Positions 38,781 through 47,615 of a DNA stretch of 64,000 nt are shown here, piece after piece (the first letter of the stretch is position 1; each line of letters begins with the position of its first letter). The stretch spans positions 312,501 to 376,500 of the forward strand of contig NZ_QMDV01000004.1 of assembly GCF_003284895.1 (NCBI RefSeq). The letters run 5' to 3'. The stretch comes from Pontibacter arcticus (GTDB taxonomy: Bacteria; Bacteroidota; Bacteroidia; Cytophagales; Hymenobacteraceae). A model generated the notes under the pieces. That model did no database searches. It saw only the letters and a list, made by a program, of their open reading frames with translations, and was not told where the DNA came from. The position numbers and the translations under genes were made by a program.

Positions 38781-39380
38781 ATGACGGGACTGGTCATACT
38801 AGCAGCAGGAGCTTCCACACGGTTAGGTAAACCGAAGCAGAATTTATACTTTGAAGGGGCCACGCTGCTGCAGCGCGCTGTGAAAACAGCCTTGATTTCG
38901 GTATGCGATCCTATTATAGTGGTGCTCAGTCCTGATGCCAGTTATACTTTACCTGAAGACAAAACCAAAACCGTTACCATTGTTCGGAATTCAGAGTGGC
39001 AGGAGGGGATGGCATCTTCAATTCGCATTGGACTTCTAACCTTACTCGAAGCAAGTTCAGAGATTACTTCCAGTATCTTTATGGTATGCGACCAGCCTTT
39101 TGTAGAGGCCGCTTTGCTACATAACATCGTGCAAACGAAAACAGAAAGTGGCAAAGGTATAGTGGCTAGCAAGTATAAAGATACGCTGGGTACCCCTGTG
39201 CTTTTTGATAAAAGATACTTCCCCGAACTGCTGGCGCTGCAAGGGCAGGAAGGCGCAAAAAGATTGATAGCAAAGTATAAAGAGGATGTTGCAGCTGTTG
39301 ATTTTCCGCTTGGCTATGTGGATATAGACACCTCAGACGATTACAACGCGCTGATTAAACCAGAAAACGATACATTCTAA
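38781..39380 (+). CDS. mocA: MocA-like molybdenum cofactor cytidylyltransferase
   Basis: 199 residues. LVILAAGASTRLGKPKQNL is the nucleotide-binding loop of the MobA/MocA family, EGMASSIRIGL follows, and VCDQPFVEAALL carries the metal-binding Asp region. MocA attaches CMP to molybdopterin to give the cytosine dinucleotide cofactor used by PaoABC-type and related hydroxylases, which fits the neighbours on both sides. MobA-type guanylyltransferase is the alternative, but a separate MobA-like gene exists at 45382. Confidence 0.87.
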   Translation: MTGLVILAAGASTRLGKPKQNLYFEGATLLQRAVKTALISVCDPIIVVLSPDASYTLPEDKTKTVTIVRNSEWQEGMASSIRIGLLTLLEASSEITSSIFMVCDQPFVEAALLHNIVQTKTESGKGIVASKYKDTLGTPVLFDKRYFPELLALQGQEGAKRLIAKYKEDVAAVDFPLGYVDIDTSDDYNALIKPENDTF

Positions 39381-39450
39381 ATTGCGGCTGCCTATATGGT
39401 TGCTTCCGGATATTTTCTATCTTAGTGTTTAAACTTAACAGAATTTACGG

Positions 39451-39915
39451 ATGGCAAAGTATAAGCTGCAAATCAATGGCCGTGCCTATGAGGCCGATGT
39501 GGAACCGGATACCCCGCTTTTGTGGGTGCTACGCGATAACCTGGGGTTGGTAGGTACAAAGTATGGCTGTGGTATTGCGCAGTGCGGCGCCTGCACCGTG
39601 CATGTAAACGGCAACCCGATGCGCTCCTGCGTGTACCCGGTTTCAGCTGCAGCAAATGCCACGATCACCACCATTGAAGGCCTCGAAACCAACGGAAAAC
39701 TGCATGCCGTGCAGCAGGCCTGGGACAAGGTAGACGTGGCGCAATGTGGCTATTGCCAAGCTGGCCAGATCATGACAGCAACTGCTTTCCTGAGCAAAAA
39801 CCCGAACCCAACCGAAGCAGAAATAGAAACCGCCATGAATGGGAATATCTGCCGCTGCGGTACGTATCACCGCATCCGTGAAGCTGTTGCCTTAGCCGCC
39901 ACAAAACTGAATTAG
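39451..39915 (+). CDS. IorA-like (2Fe-2S) small subunit
   Basis: 154 residues with two 2Fe-2S motifs: GCGIAQCGACTVHV and AQCGYCQAGQIM with NICRCGTYHRIR. It has no signal peptide and resembles the small subunit of isoquinoline 1-oxidoreductase-like enzymes, which work without a flavin subunit and donate electrons to cytochromes or other carriers. The following gene begins 2 bases after its stop, so the pair is tightly coupled. Confidence 0.92.
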   Translation: MAKYKLQINGRAYEADVEPDTPLLWVLRDNLGLVGTKYGCGIAQCGACTVHVNGNPMRSCVYPVSAAANATITTIEGLETNGKLHAVQQAWDKVDVAQCGYCQAGQIMTATAFLSKNPNPTEAEIETAMNGNICRCGTYHRIREAVALAATKLN

Positions 39916-39917
39916 CC

Positions 39918-42065
39918 ATGACCGACATCTCTACAACAAGCAGACGCAGTTTTATGAAGCTTGCTGCCACGGCTGGCGGCGGACTTATGTTAGGCTTCAG
40001 CTGGACCAGCACCTTGGCCTCAACGGCTATGGAAGTACTAACCGATACCCAACTGGCAAGCGGCAATATCAACTTCAACAGCTATCTTTCTATTTCTCCG
40101 GATAATATTATTACCATACTTTCACCAAACCCGGAACTGGGGCAGAACATCAAAACCTCTTTCCCGATGATTGTGGCCGAAGAGCTGGATGCGGACTGGA
40201 CGAAAGTGAAAGTAGTACAAGCTGCCTTAGATACCAACAAGTTTGAGCGCCAGGTAACCGGTGGCAGTGGGGCCGTACCGCATTCCTGGGAGCGACTGCG
40301 CAAAGCCGGAGCAACCGCCAGGCACATGCTGATGGAAGCGGCAGCCAAGCGCTGGAAAGTTTCTGTAGACACCGTATCAACCGAAAACGGCATGGTGCTG
40401 CACAAAGCAAGTAATCGAAAACTTAGCTATGGCGAGCTGGCAACAGAAGCATCTAAAGTTGCTGTTCCAACAGAAGTTAAACTAAAAGATCAGAAAGATT
40501 TCAAGCTGATCGGCAAAGCTATACGCAACGTTGATAACTACGAAATGATAACCGGCAAACCGCTTTACGGACTGGATGTCTATAAAGAAGGCATGCTGTA
40601 TGCTGTCATACAGCGGCCAAAGGCATTCGGTATGAAACTGAAATCCGTAGATGCGGCAGCGGCCAAAGCTGTACCTGGCGTAGTGGATGTGGTTACGTTC
40701 AAAAACAATGTAGCAGTGGTGGGTACCTCTACCTGGCAGGTTAATAAAGCACGGAAAGCGCTTAAAGTGGAGTACGAAGCAGAAGGCACGCTGGAGAGTT
40801 CTGCGGATCACGACCGTATTTTCAAAGAATTACTGGCAGGAAAAGAAGCCACAGAGCGCCGCAAAGACGGAGATGTTGACACAGCCTTTAAAAATGCAGC
40901 AAAAGTAATCACAGCCGAGTACCAATGTCCTTTCCTGTCGCATAGCCCGATGGAGCCCATGAACTTCTTTGCGGATGTTCGCCCGGATGGTGTGGAACTG
41001 ATCGGACCGATACAAACGCCGGAAAGAGCACGCGGCGACGTGGCGAAACTCCTGAACATCGCCCCTGAAAAGATCACCTTAGAATTAACCCGTTTGGGTG
41101 GCGGCTTCGGCAGAAGACTTTACGGCGATTATGTGCTGGAAGCTGCCGAACTTTCAAGCATAATTAAGAAGCCGATCAAACTGATCTGGACCCGCGAAGA
41201 CGATATGACCGGTGGTACGTATCGTCCGGCGGTGCGTTATCGTTTTGAGGCTGCTTTGGATAAAAAAGGCAACATGATCGGCTATAAGCTGCGCGGCGCA
41301 GGCATCAATTCTGGTAATCCTACCCGGGAAGATAATTTCCCGTCAGGTGCTGTAGAAAACTTACTCATCGAATCAGTAGAACATAAATCGCCTATTACGA
41401 CCGGAGCATGGCGCGCACCAATTACCAACTTCCTGGCGTTTGCAGAGCAGGCATTTTTGGATGAAGTGGCCCAGGCAGCTAAAAAAGATCCAATACAATT
41501 CCGCCTGGAGTTGCTCGACAAAGCAAAAACGGCTCCGGTTGGTGCCATCAAGTATGACCTCGACAGGATGAAAGGCGTGATTACGCTGGCAGCAGAAAAA
41601 GCAAATTGGGGCAAAAAGAAAGGCGTTTCGCAAGGCTTCAGTGTATACTTTTCGCACAGGTCGTATGTAGCGCAGGTAGCCGATGTGGTGATGAAAGATG
41701 GCAAGCCGACCATCGATAGAATTCATGCTGCTGTAGATTGCGGTATTGTAGTGAACCTGAGTGGTGCTTACCAGCAGGTGCGCGGTGGTGTGATCGATGG
41801 GTTAGGCCACGCCATGTACAGCAACCTGACGTTTAAAGCTGGTGCTGCCGAGCAGAGCAATTTCAATAATTATCGCCTGATACGCATGAAGGAAGTACCG
41901 GAAGTAGACGTGCATTTCATTAATAACGGCATCGACCCGACTGGCTTGGGAGAGCCGGCATTACCGCCAACAGGTGGTGCCGTAGCAAATGCCCTGTTCA
42001 AAGCAACTGGCAAGCGTTTGCGAAACCAGCCCTTCATCAATCAGCCGGAGCTGAAAAATGTATAA
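39918..42065 (+). CDS. IorB-like molybdopterin-binding subunit, Tat-exported
   Basis: 715 residues. A twin-arginine signal (SRRSFMKLAATAGGGLML, about residues 8-25) is followed by xanthine oxidase-fold motifs: GGGFGRRLYGDYVLEAAE, a TGAWRAPITNFLAFAEQAF segment, and DPTGLGEPALPPTGGAV with the catalytic Glu. This is the aldehyde/isoquinoline oxidoreductase beta-subunit class. With the Tat-tagged large subunit the pair is probably periplasmic, and a periplasmic cytochrome c is encoded at 49095-49505. The true substrate is unknown. Confidence 0.92.
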   Translation: MTDISTTSRRSFMKLAATAGGGLMLGFSWTSTLASTAMEVLTDTQLASGNINFNSYLSISPDNIITILSPNPELGQNIKTSFPMIVAEELDADWTKVKVVQAALDTNKFERQVTGGSGAVPHSWERLRKAGATARHMLMEAAAKRWKVSVDTVSTENGMVLHKASNRKLSYGELATEASKVAVPTEVKLKDQKDFKLIGKAIRNVDNYEMITGKPLYGLDVYKEGMLYAVIQRPKAFGMKLKSVDAAAAKAVPGVVDVVTFKNNVAVVGTSTWQVNKARKALKVEYEAEGTLESSADHDRIFKELLAGKEATERRKDGDVDTAFKNAAKVITAEYQCPFLSHSPMEPMNFFADVRPDGVELIGPIQTPERARGDVAKLLNIAPEKITLELTRLGGGFGRRLYGDYVLEAAELSSIIKKPIKLIWTREDDMTGGTYRPAVRYRFEAALDKKGNMIGYKLRGAGINSGNPTREDNFPSGAVENLLIESVEHKSPITTGAWRAPITNFLAFAEQAFLDEVAQAAKKDPIQFRLELLDKAKTAPVGAIKYDLDRMKGVITLAAEKANWGKKKGVSQGFSVYFSHRSYVAQVADVVMKDGKPTIDRIHAAVDCGIVVNLSGAYQQVRGGVIDGLGHAMYSNLTFKAGAAEQSNFNNYRLIRMKEVPEVDVHFINNGIDPTGLGEPALPPTGGAVANALFKATGKRLRNQPFINQPELKNV

Positions 42066-42084
42066 AAGTTAATAGCAAGTATAG

Positions 42085-42128
42085 CACACCGTCTTCAGTA
42101 AATCAAATCAGAAGGCGGTGTGTTTTTA
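42085..42128 (+). terminator. Hairpin terminator after the IorAB-like genes
   Basis: Stem cacaccgtcttc / gaaggcggtgtg (12 bp with one G-T pair), loop of 14 bases, then TTTTTA. Confidence 0.8.
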
Positions 42129-42198
42129 TTTTATGAAAAGGCATTGGCGGACCCGTCAGTTTTACCCATACTTTTCAAAATATCCCGTATAGCAGAGC

Positions 42199-43185
42199 AT
42201 GTTGATAGACAGACACGGAAGAAAAATCAATTATTTAAGGCTGGCAGTAACTGACAGGTGCAACCTACGCTGTTTCTATTGCATGCCCGAAGAAGGCATT
42301 GACTGGCTTTCGCGGCAGGAACTGATGTCGTATGAAGAAATGCTGCAGATCAGTTCGGTGCTGGTGGGGATGGGAGTAGAGAAGATCCGCATTACCGGAG
42401 GAGAACCTTTCGTGCGCAAAGACTTTATGCCTTTTCTGACTGATCTTTCAAAACTGAATGGGCTGCAACAACTAACGCTCACAACTAACGGCGTACTCAC
42501 GGCTCCCTTCGTGCCCGAACTAAAAAAGATCGGTGTTTCCTCTGTAAATCTCAGCCTGGATACCCTGGATCGGCAGCGCTTTCTGGATATTACCCGCCGC
42601 GATGAACTGCCAAGTGTACTGGGTACATTGGAGGCTTTGCTCAAGTATGACATCGAAGTAAAGATAAATGCCGTGGTGATGGAAGGCAGAAATACCGAAG
42701 ACATACTTCCGCTTGTAGAACTGACCAGAGACTTGCCCGTTAGTGTGCGTTTTATTGAAGAGATGCCCTTCAACGGTGGTTCTCACCAAGCGTCCTTGTC
42801 CTGGGATCATGTGCAGATTCTGGAAGCGATCAAGTATAAACATGCTGCTATTCAAAAACTACCGGACCCGCTTTATTCAACATCATACAATTATCAGATA
42901 CCCGGCTATAAAGGCACGGTCGGTATTATTGCGGCGTATACCCGCTCGTTCTGCGGCACTTGCAACCGTATTCGCTTAACACCACAAGGAGATTTAAAAA
43001 CATGCCTTTATGGCAACAGCGTGCTGAACGTAAAAGACCTGATGCGCGCAGATACAACGCTGAACGGACTTGAAACAGCGCTTCGAGAAGCTGTCAGTAA
43101 GAAAGAAGCAAATGGCTGGGAAGCAGAAAAGAACGTGGTGGGTTTGCCAATACTTAATGCCTCTATGGCCACTATTGGAGGGTAG
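42199..43185 (+). CDS. moaA: GTP 3',8-cyclase, radical SAM
   Basis: 328 residues. The radical-SAM cluster motif CNLRCFYC lies near residue 22-29 and a second 4Fe-4S is bound by FCGTCNRIRLTPQGDLKTC near residues 253-271. The protein ends in Gly-Gly (MATIGG), as required for MoaA activity. It makes the first intermediate of molybdopterin together with MoaC (44925). The gene is preceded by a terminator and followed by the GIY-YIG unit that separates it from moeA. Confidence 0.96.
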   Translation: MLIDRHGRKINYLRLAVTDRCNLRCFYCMPEEGIDWLSRQELMSYEEMLQISSVLVGMGVEKIRITGGEPFVRKDFMPFLTDLSKLNGLQQLTLTTNGVLTAPFVPELKKIGVSSVNLSLDTLDRQRFLDITRRDELPSVLGTLEALLKYDIEVKINAVVMEGRNTEDILPLVELTRDLPVSVRFIEEMPFNGGSHQASLSWDHVQILEAIKYKHAAIQKLPDPLYSTSYNYQIPGYKGTVGIIAAYTRSFCGTCNRIRLTPQGDLKTCLYGNSVLNVKDLMRADTTLNGLETALREAVSKKEANGWEAEKNVVGLPILNASMATIGG

Positions 43186-43203
43186 CTTGTAAGGTTTCTT
43201 CTT

Positions 43204-43238
43204 TTTTTGTCATCTCGAACAACGTGAGAGATCTATCT
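43204..43238 (+). repeat. Left inverted repeat of the GIY-YIG unit
   Basis: Core tgtcatctcgaacaacgtga and following 11 bases, preceded by a T run. It matches the right arm at 43614-43648 with a single difference (aac versus atc in the centre). Confidence 0.85.
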
Positions 43239-43281
43239 AAAATAGCATTTTATAGTAAGTATAAATACAGCTAAAACTTAG

Positions 43282-43593
43282 ATGCCTTCGCACAACTATT
43301 TTACTTACATCACGACTAATCCCAAAAGAACAACTTTCTACATTGGAGTTACAAATGACCTGGTAAGACGCTTGCGGGAGCACTTTGAAAACGATGGAAA
43401 CAGTAAAACTTTTGCTGGTAAATACTATTGCTACAACTTAATCTACTACGAGAGGTTTACCCAAGTTGAACATGCAATAGCACAAGAGAAAGAGCTTAAA
43501 AAATGGAGTCGTAGCAAAAAGGAAGCACTGGTTAAGGCATCAAATCCGTTCATGAAATTTTTAAATCATGAGATACAGGATGATCAGGATTGA
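43282..43593 (+). CDS. GIY-YIG domain nuclease, small
   Basis: 103 residues. YFTYITTNPKRTTFYIGVTN provides the two Tyr-rich strands, DLVRRLREH the conserved Arg, and AIAQEKELKKWSRSKKEAL the metal-binding Glu helix of the GIY-YIG fold. It lacks extra domains, like the UPF0213 group. Enzymes of this fold nick or cut DNA. Enclosure within near-identical inverted repeats suggests that it acts on the repeats, for example on their hairpin form. The start is the ATG at 43282, 43 bases after the left arm. Confidence 0.9.
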   Translation: MPSHNYFTYITTNPKRTTFYIGVTNDLVRRLREHFENDGNSKTFAGKYYCYNLIYYERFTQVEHAIAQEKELKKWSRSKKEALVKASNPFMKFLNHEIQDDQD

Positions 43594-43613
43594 TGAAGGC
43601 TTTCAGGAATCTG

Positions 43614-43648
43614 AGATAGATCTCTCACGATGTTCGAGATGACAAAAA
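43614..43648 (-). repeat. Right inverted repeat of the GIY-YIG unit
   Basis: Inverted copy of the left arm, one mismatch in 35. It lies 20 bases after the GIY-YIG stop codon and 20 bases before the moeA start. Confidence 0.85.
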
Positions 43649-43668
43649 GGCTAGTATAGTTTACACCT

Positions 43669-44871
43669 ATGATTAAAGTAGAAGAAGCGGAAGCGATCAT
43701 ACAGGCGCAGGCCCGAAACTATGGAGTAGAAGTTGTGCCCCTGGAGCAGGCATTGGGCCGGGTGCTGGCCATAGACCTGAAAGCTGACCGGGATCTTCCG
43801 CCATTTAACCGGGTTGCGATGGATGGCATTGCGATCAAGTATGAAGCGTTTAAACAAGGCACGCGCACTTTTCATATCAATGCAACACAAGCCGCCGGCG
43901 ATAAACCGGTGGAGATTTATACTTTGGATGCCTGCAACGAAATCATGACCGGTGCCGCTTTGCCAACTACTGTCGATACGGTAATCCGGTACGAAGATCT
44001 GGAAATTAAGAATGGTACTGCCACCATTTTAACGGATGAAATTAAGCGGGGCCAGAACATTCATCAGCAAGGAAAAGATAAGCAAGCTGGCGATGTGGTG
44101 GCGCCTGCAAACAAGCTTATTGATGCTGCCTTAATAGGAGTGGCCGCATCGGTGGGTGCAACAGAACTGCGCGTGAAAACGCTTCCGAAAGTGGTGGTTA
44201 TTTCTACCGGAGATGAGTTGGTTGCTATACAGGATTCGCCACTACCGTATCAGATCAGAAAATCGAATACTTATACGATACAGGCGGCTTTGCAAAAGTA
44301 TAAAATTGAGGCTGAGCTGCTTCATATTCCGGATGATCGCCAAAGTATAAAGCAGCAACTACAGAAATGCCTGCAAAAGTATGATGTGATTATACTAAGC
44401 GGTGGCATTTCGATGGGCAAGTTTGATTATGTACCCGAAGTGTTGGAAGATCTGGAAGTGAAAAAACTTTTTCATAAAGTACAGCAGCGACCCGGCAAAC
44501 CTTTCTGGTTTGGAAAGCATGCCAACGGCGTACTGGTATTTGCATTGCCCGGCAATCCGGCCTCCACATTTATGTGCCTGCACCGCTACTTTATGCCGTG
44601 GCTACAGAAAAGTATAGGTTTGCCTGAAGCTAAGGTATACGCTGCTTTAAGTATAGACTTCGTTTTTGAGGCACCTCTGCAATACTTTCTGCAGGTAAGT
44701 TTAAGTATAAACCCGAAAGGCCAATTGATTGCCACGCCACTGGCAGGAAACGGTTCCGGTGATTTTGCGAACCTGGTAGAGGCCAATGCTTTTCTGGAGC
44801 TGCCCGCTGAAAAAAGTAATTTTAAGCAGGGAGAAGTATACAGAGTTTGGCCGTTTAAGCCGCTAGTATAA
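43669..44871 (+). CDS. moeA: Molybdopterin molybdotransferase
   Basis: 400 residues with MoeA landmarks: ALGRVLAIDLKADRDLPPFN at the N-terminus, TGAALPTTVDTVIRYED, STGDELV, LSGGISMGKFDYVPEVLE and ALPGNPASTFMCLHRYF. It inserts molybdate into adenylylated molybdopterin. No MogA/MoaB adenylyltransferase was found in the window, so that step is presumably encoded elsewhere. AGT-ATA codon pairs (Ser-Ile) recur several times in this gene, matching the AAGTATA motif. Confidence 0.95.
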   Translation: MIKVEEAEAIIQAQARNYGVEVVPLEQALGRVLAIDLKADRDLPPFNRVAMDGIAIKYEAFKQGTRTFHINATQAAGDKPVEIYTLDACNEIMTGAALPTTVDTVIRYEDLEIKNGTATILTDEIKRGQNIHQQGKDKQAGDVVAPANKLIDAALIGVAASVGATELRVKTLPKVVVISTGDELVAIQDSPLPYQIRKSNTYTIQAALQKYKIEAELLHIPDDRQSIKQQLQKCLQKYDVIILSGGISMGKFDYVPEVLEDLEVKKLFHKVQQRPGKPFWFGKHANGVLVFALPGNPASTFMCLHRYFMPWLQKSIGLPEAKVYAALSIDFVFEAPLQYFLQVSLSINPKGQLIATPLAGNGSGDFANLVEANAFLELPAEKSNFKQGEVYRVWPFKPLV

Positions 44872-44924
44872 AAGTATAAACCGGCCCACATACAGCAACT
44901 GAAGTATAAATTAGCAAGTATAAC

Positions 44925-45401
44925 ATGAGTGAATTTTCGCACCTGAACGATAAAGGACAAGCCACGATGGTGGATGTGGGAGGAAAGCAGGCGACCCACC
45001 GCACCGCTACTGCCAGAAGTATAGTTTCGTTACCTTCTGAGGTACTGGAAAAATTAGTGGAAGGAGACATTCAGACAAAAAAGGGCTCAGTTTTCCAGAC
45101 GGCTATTATTGCCGGAATTATGGCCGCCAAAAAAACCGGTGATCTGATTCCGCTTTGCCACCCCATCGGCATGGATAATTGCCACATCAGTATACAGCTA
45201 AATGAGCAGCAAGAAGTTGTCATCGACTGTACAGCCAGTATTACAGCCAAAACAGGTATAGAAATGGAAGCGCTGGTGGGTGCTTCGGTGGCCGCGCTTA
45301 CGGTGTATGATATGTGCAAAGCCCTGAGCCACGACATTGTGATCAAAGAAACGAAGCTGATAGAAAAGACAGGAGGGAAGCGTGACTTCAAAAGAGCATA
45401 A
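44925..45401 (+). CDS. moaC: Cyclic pyranopterin monophosphate synthase
   Basis: 158 residues, the usual MoaC length, with LIPLCHPIGMDNCHIS and MCKALSHDIVIKETKLIEK. It completes the MoaA reaction. In many Bacteroidota MoaC is fused to a MoaB/MogA-like domain (from memory), but here it stands alone. The end overlaps the MobA-fusion start by 20 bases. The 53 bases upstream hold three AAGTATA copies. Confidence 0.96.
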   Translation: MSEFSHLNDKGQATMVDVGGKQATHRTATARSIVSLPSEVLEKLVEGDIQTKKGSVFQTAIIAGIMAAKKTGDLIPLCHPIGMDNCHISIQLNEQQEVVIDCTASITAKTGIEMEALVGASVAALTVYDMCKALSHDIVIKETKLIEKTGGKRDFKRA

Positions 45402-46563
45402 AAAACACAGCATCATCACAAGGCCAGCCTACGGCAACTTTGCCCGAAATGAATGGGCTATACTTGGCACACCTTGCGGAGTAATAAAGGATCTTGCTGA
45501 TGTTGTGATAAAAGCTTTGTCTGGGAAGTATAAATGTGCTTACGTGGATGCTCAACATGCAAATGCGGATGAACAAACAGCATTGCCCGGACGCCTGAAC
45601 TCAGGTGCTGTAGCGGAGTATACAGACCAGATCCATTACCACCAGTTCGACTTCAAAAAGGAGCTGAATCCGTTTAAGTTCAGACAGCTATTTTCAGAAA
45701 TGGATCTGGTGCTGGTAAACGGCAATCATCAGCAAGCAAAGGCACAGGTGGTAATAATCGACAACGCTAAAAAAGCATCGTTGCAGAAACGGCTTCCACA
45801 GCTAACGAACGTGCAGTTATTTATACTTGCCGATAATACTGATGAGATGTTTGACTTTGTAAAGGATGCTTTACCAAATTGGCAGGAAATCCCGATCTAT
45901 CAGCTTAGCAATACAACCAAGATTATTTCTTTCTTTGAGGTGCAGTTGCAGCAGGCAAAGCCAGTTTTAAATGGACTGGTGTTGGCTGGAGGTAAAAGCC
46001 TGCGTATGGGGCAGGATAAAAGCGCTATGCAGTGGCACGGCAAGGAGCAACGCTATTTTATGGCCGAGTTGTTAGAGCAGTTTTGCAACGAAGTGTTCAT
46101 CTCCTGCCGACCTGAACAGGAAATGGAAACAGGCGAAAAGTATAAATTGCTGCCAGATACCTTTACCGGTTTGGGGCCGTACGGGGCTATACTTTCTGCC
46201 TTCCGCGAGCAGCCGGATGCAGCCTGGCTTGTCGTTGCCTGCGACTTGCCCTTACTAGATGAAACAACACTACAACAGTTAACTAAGCATCGGAACTCAT
46301 CTACTGTTGCAACGACATTCCAAAGTCCGCACGATGGTTTTCCGGAGCCGTTGATCACGATTTGGGAACCGAAGAGCTATCCGGAGTTGCTGGCTTTTCT
46401 GGCGCAGGGCTATACATGTCCCAGAAAAGTATTGCTTAACAGTGCGGTTACGCTATTAAAACCACTTGACCCGGACGCGTTACTGAATGTGAACACGCCC
46501 GATGAACTGGAGCGTGTGCAACTCATACTTCAACAAAGAACAAAACAGTTACATGCAGAATAA
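45382..46563 (+). CDS. mobA: MobB-like / MobA fusion, molybdopterin guanylyltransferase
   Basis: 393 residues from the GTG at 45382, supported by a strong ribosome-binding site AGGAGG at 45371-45376, unusual for Bacteroidota. The N-terminal 190 residues look like a degenerate MobB: the P-loop position reads LGTPCGVIKDLADVV, without the GKT of a working Walker A. The C-terminal 200 residues are MobA-like: GLVLAGGKSLRMGQDKSAMQW and VVACDLPLLDETT. It probably attaches GMP to the cofactor. The fused N-part may be structural only. Confidence 0.85.
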   Translation: MTSKEHKKHSIITRPAYGNFARNEWAILGTPCGVIKDLADVVIKALSGKYKCAYVDAQHANADEQTALPGRLNSGAVAEYTDQIHYHQFDFKKELNPFKFRQLFSEMDLVLVNGNHQQAKAQVVIIDNAKKASLQKRLPQLTNVQLFILADNTDEMFDFVKDALPNWQEIPIYQLSNTTKIISFFEVQLQQAKPVLNGLVLAGGKSLRMGQDKSAMQWHGKEQRYFMAELLEQFCNEVFISCRPEQEMETGEKYKLLPDTFTGLGPYGAILSAFREQPDAAWLVVACDLPLLDETTLQQLTKHRNSSTVATTFQSPHDGFPEPLITIWEPKSYPELLAFLAQGYTCPRKVLLNSAVTLLKPLDPDALLNVNTPDELERVQLILQQRTKQLHAE

Positions 46564-47614
46564 TTTACTGCGCTATACTTGCCAGATCGCCTTACCGGGA
46601 TTTAACGAGGCTTCTCAGCAGGCTTTGCATAACGCCCGCGTGCTTGTAGTTGGGGCAGGCGGATTGGGTTGTCCGGCGGCGCAATACCTGGCTGCGGCTG
46701 GTGTGGGCACCCTGGGTATAGCTGATTTTGATGTGGTTTCTATAGGAAACCTTCACCGGCAGATACTTTTTACGCCGGATGAAGTAGGTCAGAAAAAAGC
46801 TTTAATTGCCTGTGAAAAACTCCAGCGGCAGAACCCGGATGTGAAGCTGGTACCGCATGTCTTTAAAGTTACTTCCGAAAACATTATGGCCCTACTGCAA
46901 GCGTATGATCTGGTGCTGGACGGTACTGATAATTTCGATACGAAATACCTGCTGAACGATGCCTGTGTGCTGGCCGGGAAGCCGTTGGTGTACGGTGCTA
47001 TTTACCAGTTTGATGGGCAGGTAGCCGTCTGGAATGTAGCGCTGCCGGATGGAAGTTTCTCGCCTAATTACCGCGATGTGTACCCGGATGTTGATGCTTC
47101 GCAGGTACCCAACTGCGCGGAAGGTGGCGTTATTCCTACGCTGGCAGGGATGATAGGCTGTATGCAGGCAAACGAAGTAATCAAATACGTTACAAAAACA
47201 GGCGAATTATTGGCTGGCAAGTTGCTTCTGTTCGATGCGCAAACCATGCAGAGCCGCATCATCAAACTAGGAAATGTTACCAAAACAAGTATAAAGGCAT
47301 TGCCACAAACCGAAGAAGTACCGACAATCTCTGTAAAGGAGTTACAGCAAAGTATAAATTCAGATGCTTATGTGTTGGTAGATGTCAGAAGTCAGGCGGA
47401 GCGGGAGAGTTTTAACATCGGCGGTGAACATGTACCGTTGGAGGAGCTAAGCAGCAATACATCATTCTTAGCTACAAATAAGCCTATCATACTTTACTGC
47501 GCTTCGGGCAAGCGGAGTGGGGAAGGTGTTAAGATGCTGAAGAAAATTTATCCAGATAAACAATTCTATTCTTTAGATGGGGGCATGAAAGCCTGGCGGG
47601 AAGGGCAAGTATAA
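46553..47614 (+). CDS. moeB: MoeB/ThiF-family adenylyltransferase with C-terminal rhodanese domain
   Basis: 353 residues from the ATG at 46553, overlapping the preceding gene by 11 bases; the frame is open upstream but the overlap and sequence favour this start. RVLVVGAGGLGCPAAQYLAA is the ATP-binding loop and LVLDGTDNFDTKYLLND the family motif. The C-terminal 100 residues are a rhodanese domain with active-site Cys in LYCASGKRSGEG. It activates the C-terminal Gly-Gly of MoaD and may supply its sulfur. Its end is convergent with moaE, 1 base between stops. Confidence 0.92.
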   Translation: MQNNLLRYTCQIALPGFNEASQQALHNARVLVVGAGGLGCPAAQYLAAAGVGTLGIADFDVVSIGNLHRQILFTPDEVGQKKALIACEKLQRQNPDVKLVPHVFKVTSENIMALLQAYDLVLDGTDNFDTKYLLNDACVLAGKPLVYGAIYQFDGQVAVWNVALPDGSFSPNYRDVYPDVDASQVPNCAEGGVIPTLAGMIGCMQANEVIKYVTKTGELLAGKLLLFDAQTMQSRIIKLGNVTKTSIKALPQTEEVPTISVKELQQSINSDAYVLVDVRSQAERESFNIGGEHVPLEELSSNTSFLATNKPIILYCASGKRSGEGVKMLKKIYPDKQFYSLDGGMKAWREGQV

Positions 47615-47615
47615 A

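Larger units (their letters stand above)
43204..43648. mobile_element. GIY-YIG nuclease unit bounded by 35-bp inverted repeats
   Basis: The left arm 43204-43238 and right arm 43614-43648 are inverted copies over 35 bases with one mismatch. They enclose 375 bases holding a single GIY-YIG gene. Each arm can itself fold (atctc / gagat). The unit sits between two genes of the same pathway on the same strand, and diverged copies of the arms occur at 38500-38735. No target-site duplication is apparent. It resembles REP-type palindromes associated with a nuclease, but mobility is inferred. Confidence 0.6.

Noticed and set aside
43204-43648. Classical insertion sequence
   Set aside because: No transposase of known type and no target-site duplication; the GIY-YIG gene is the only content.
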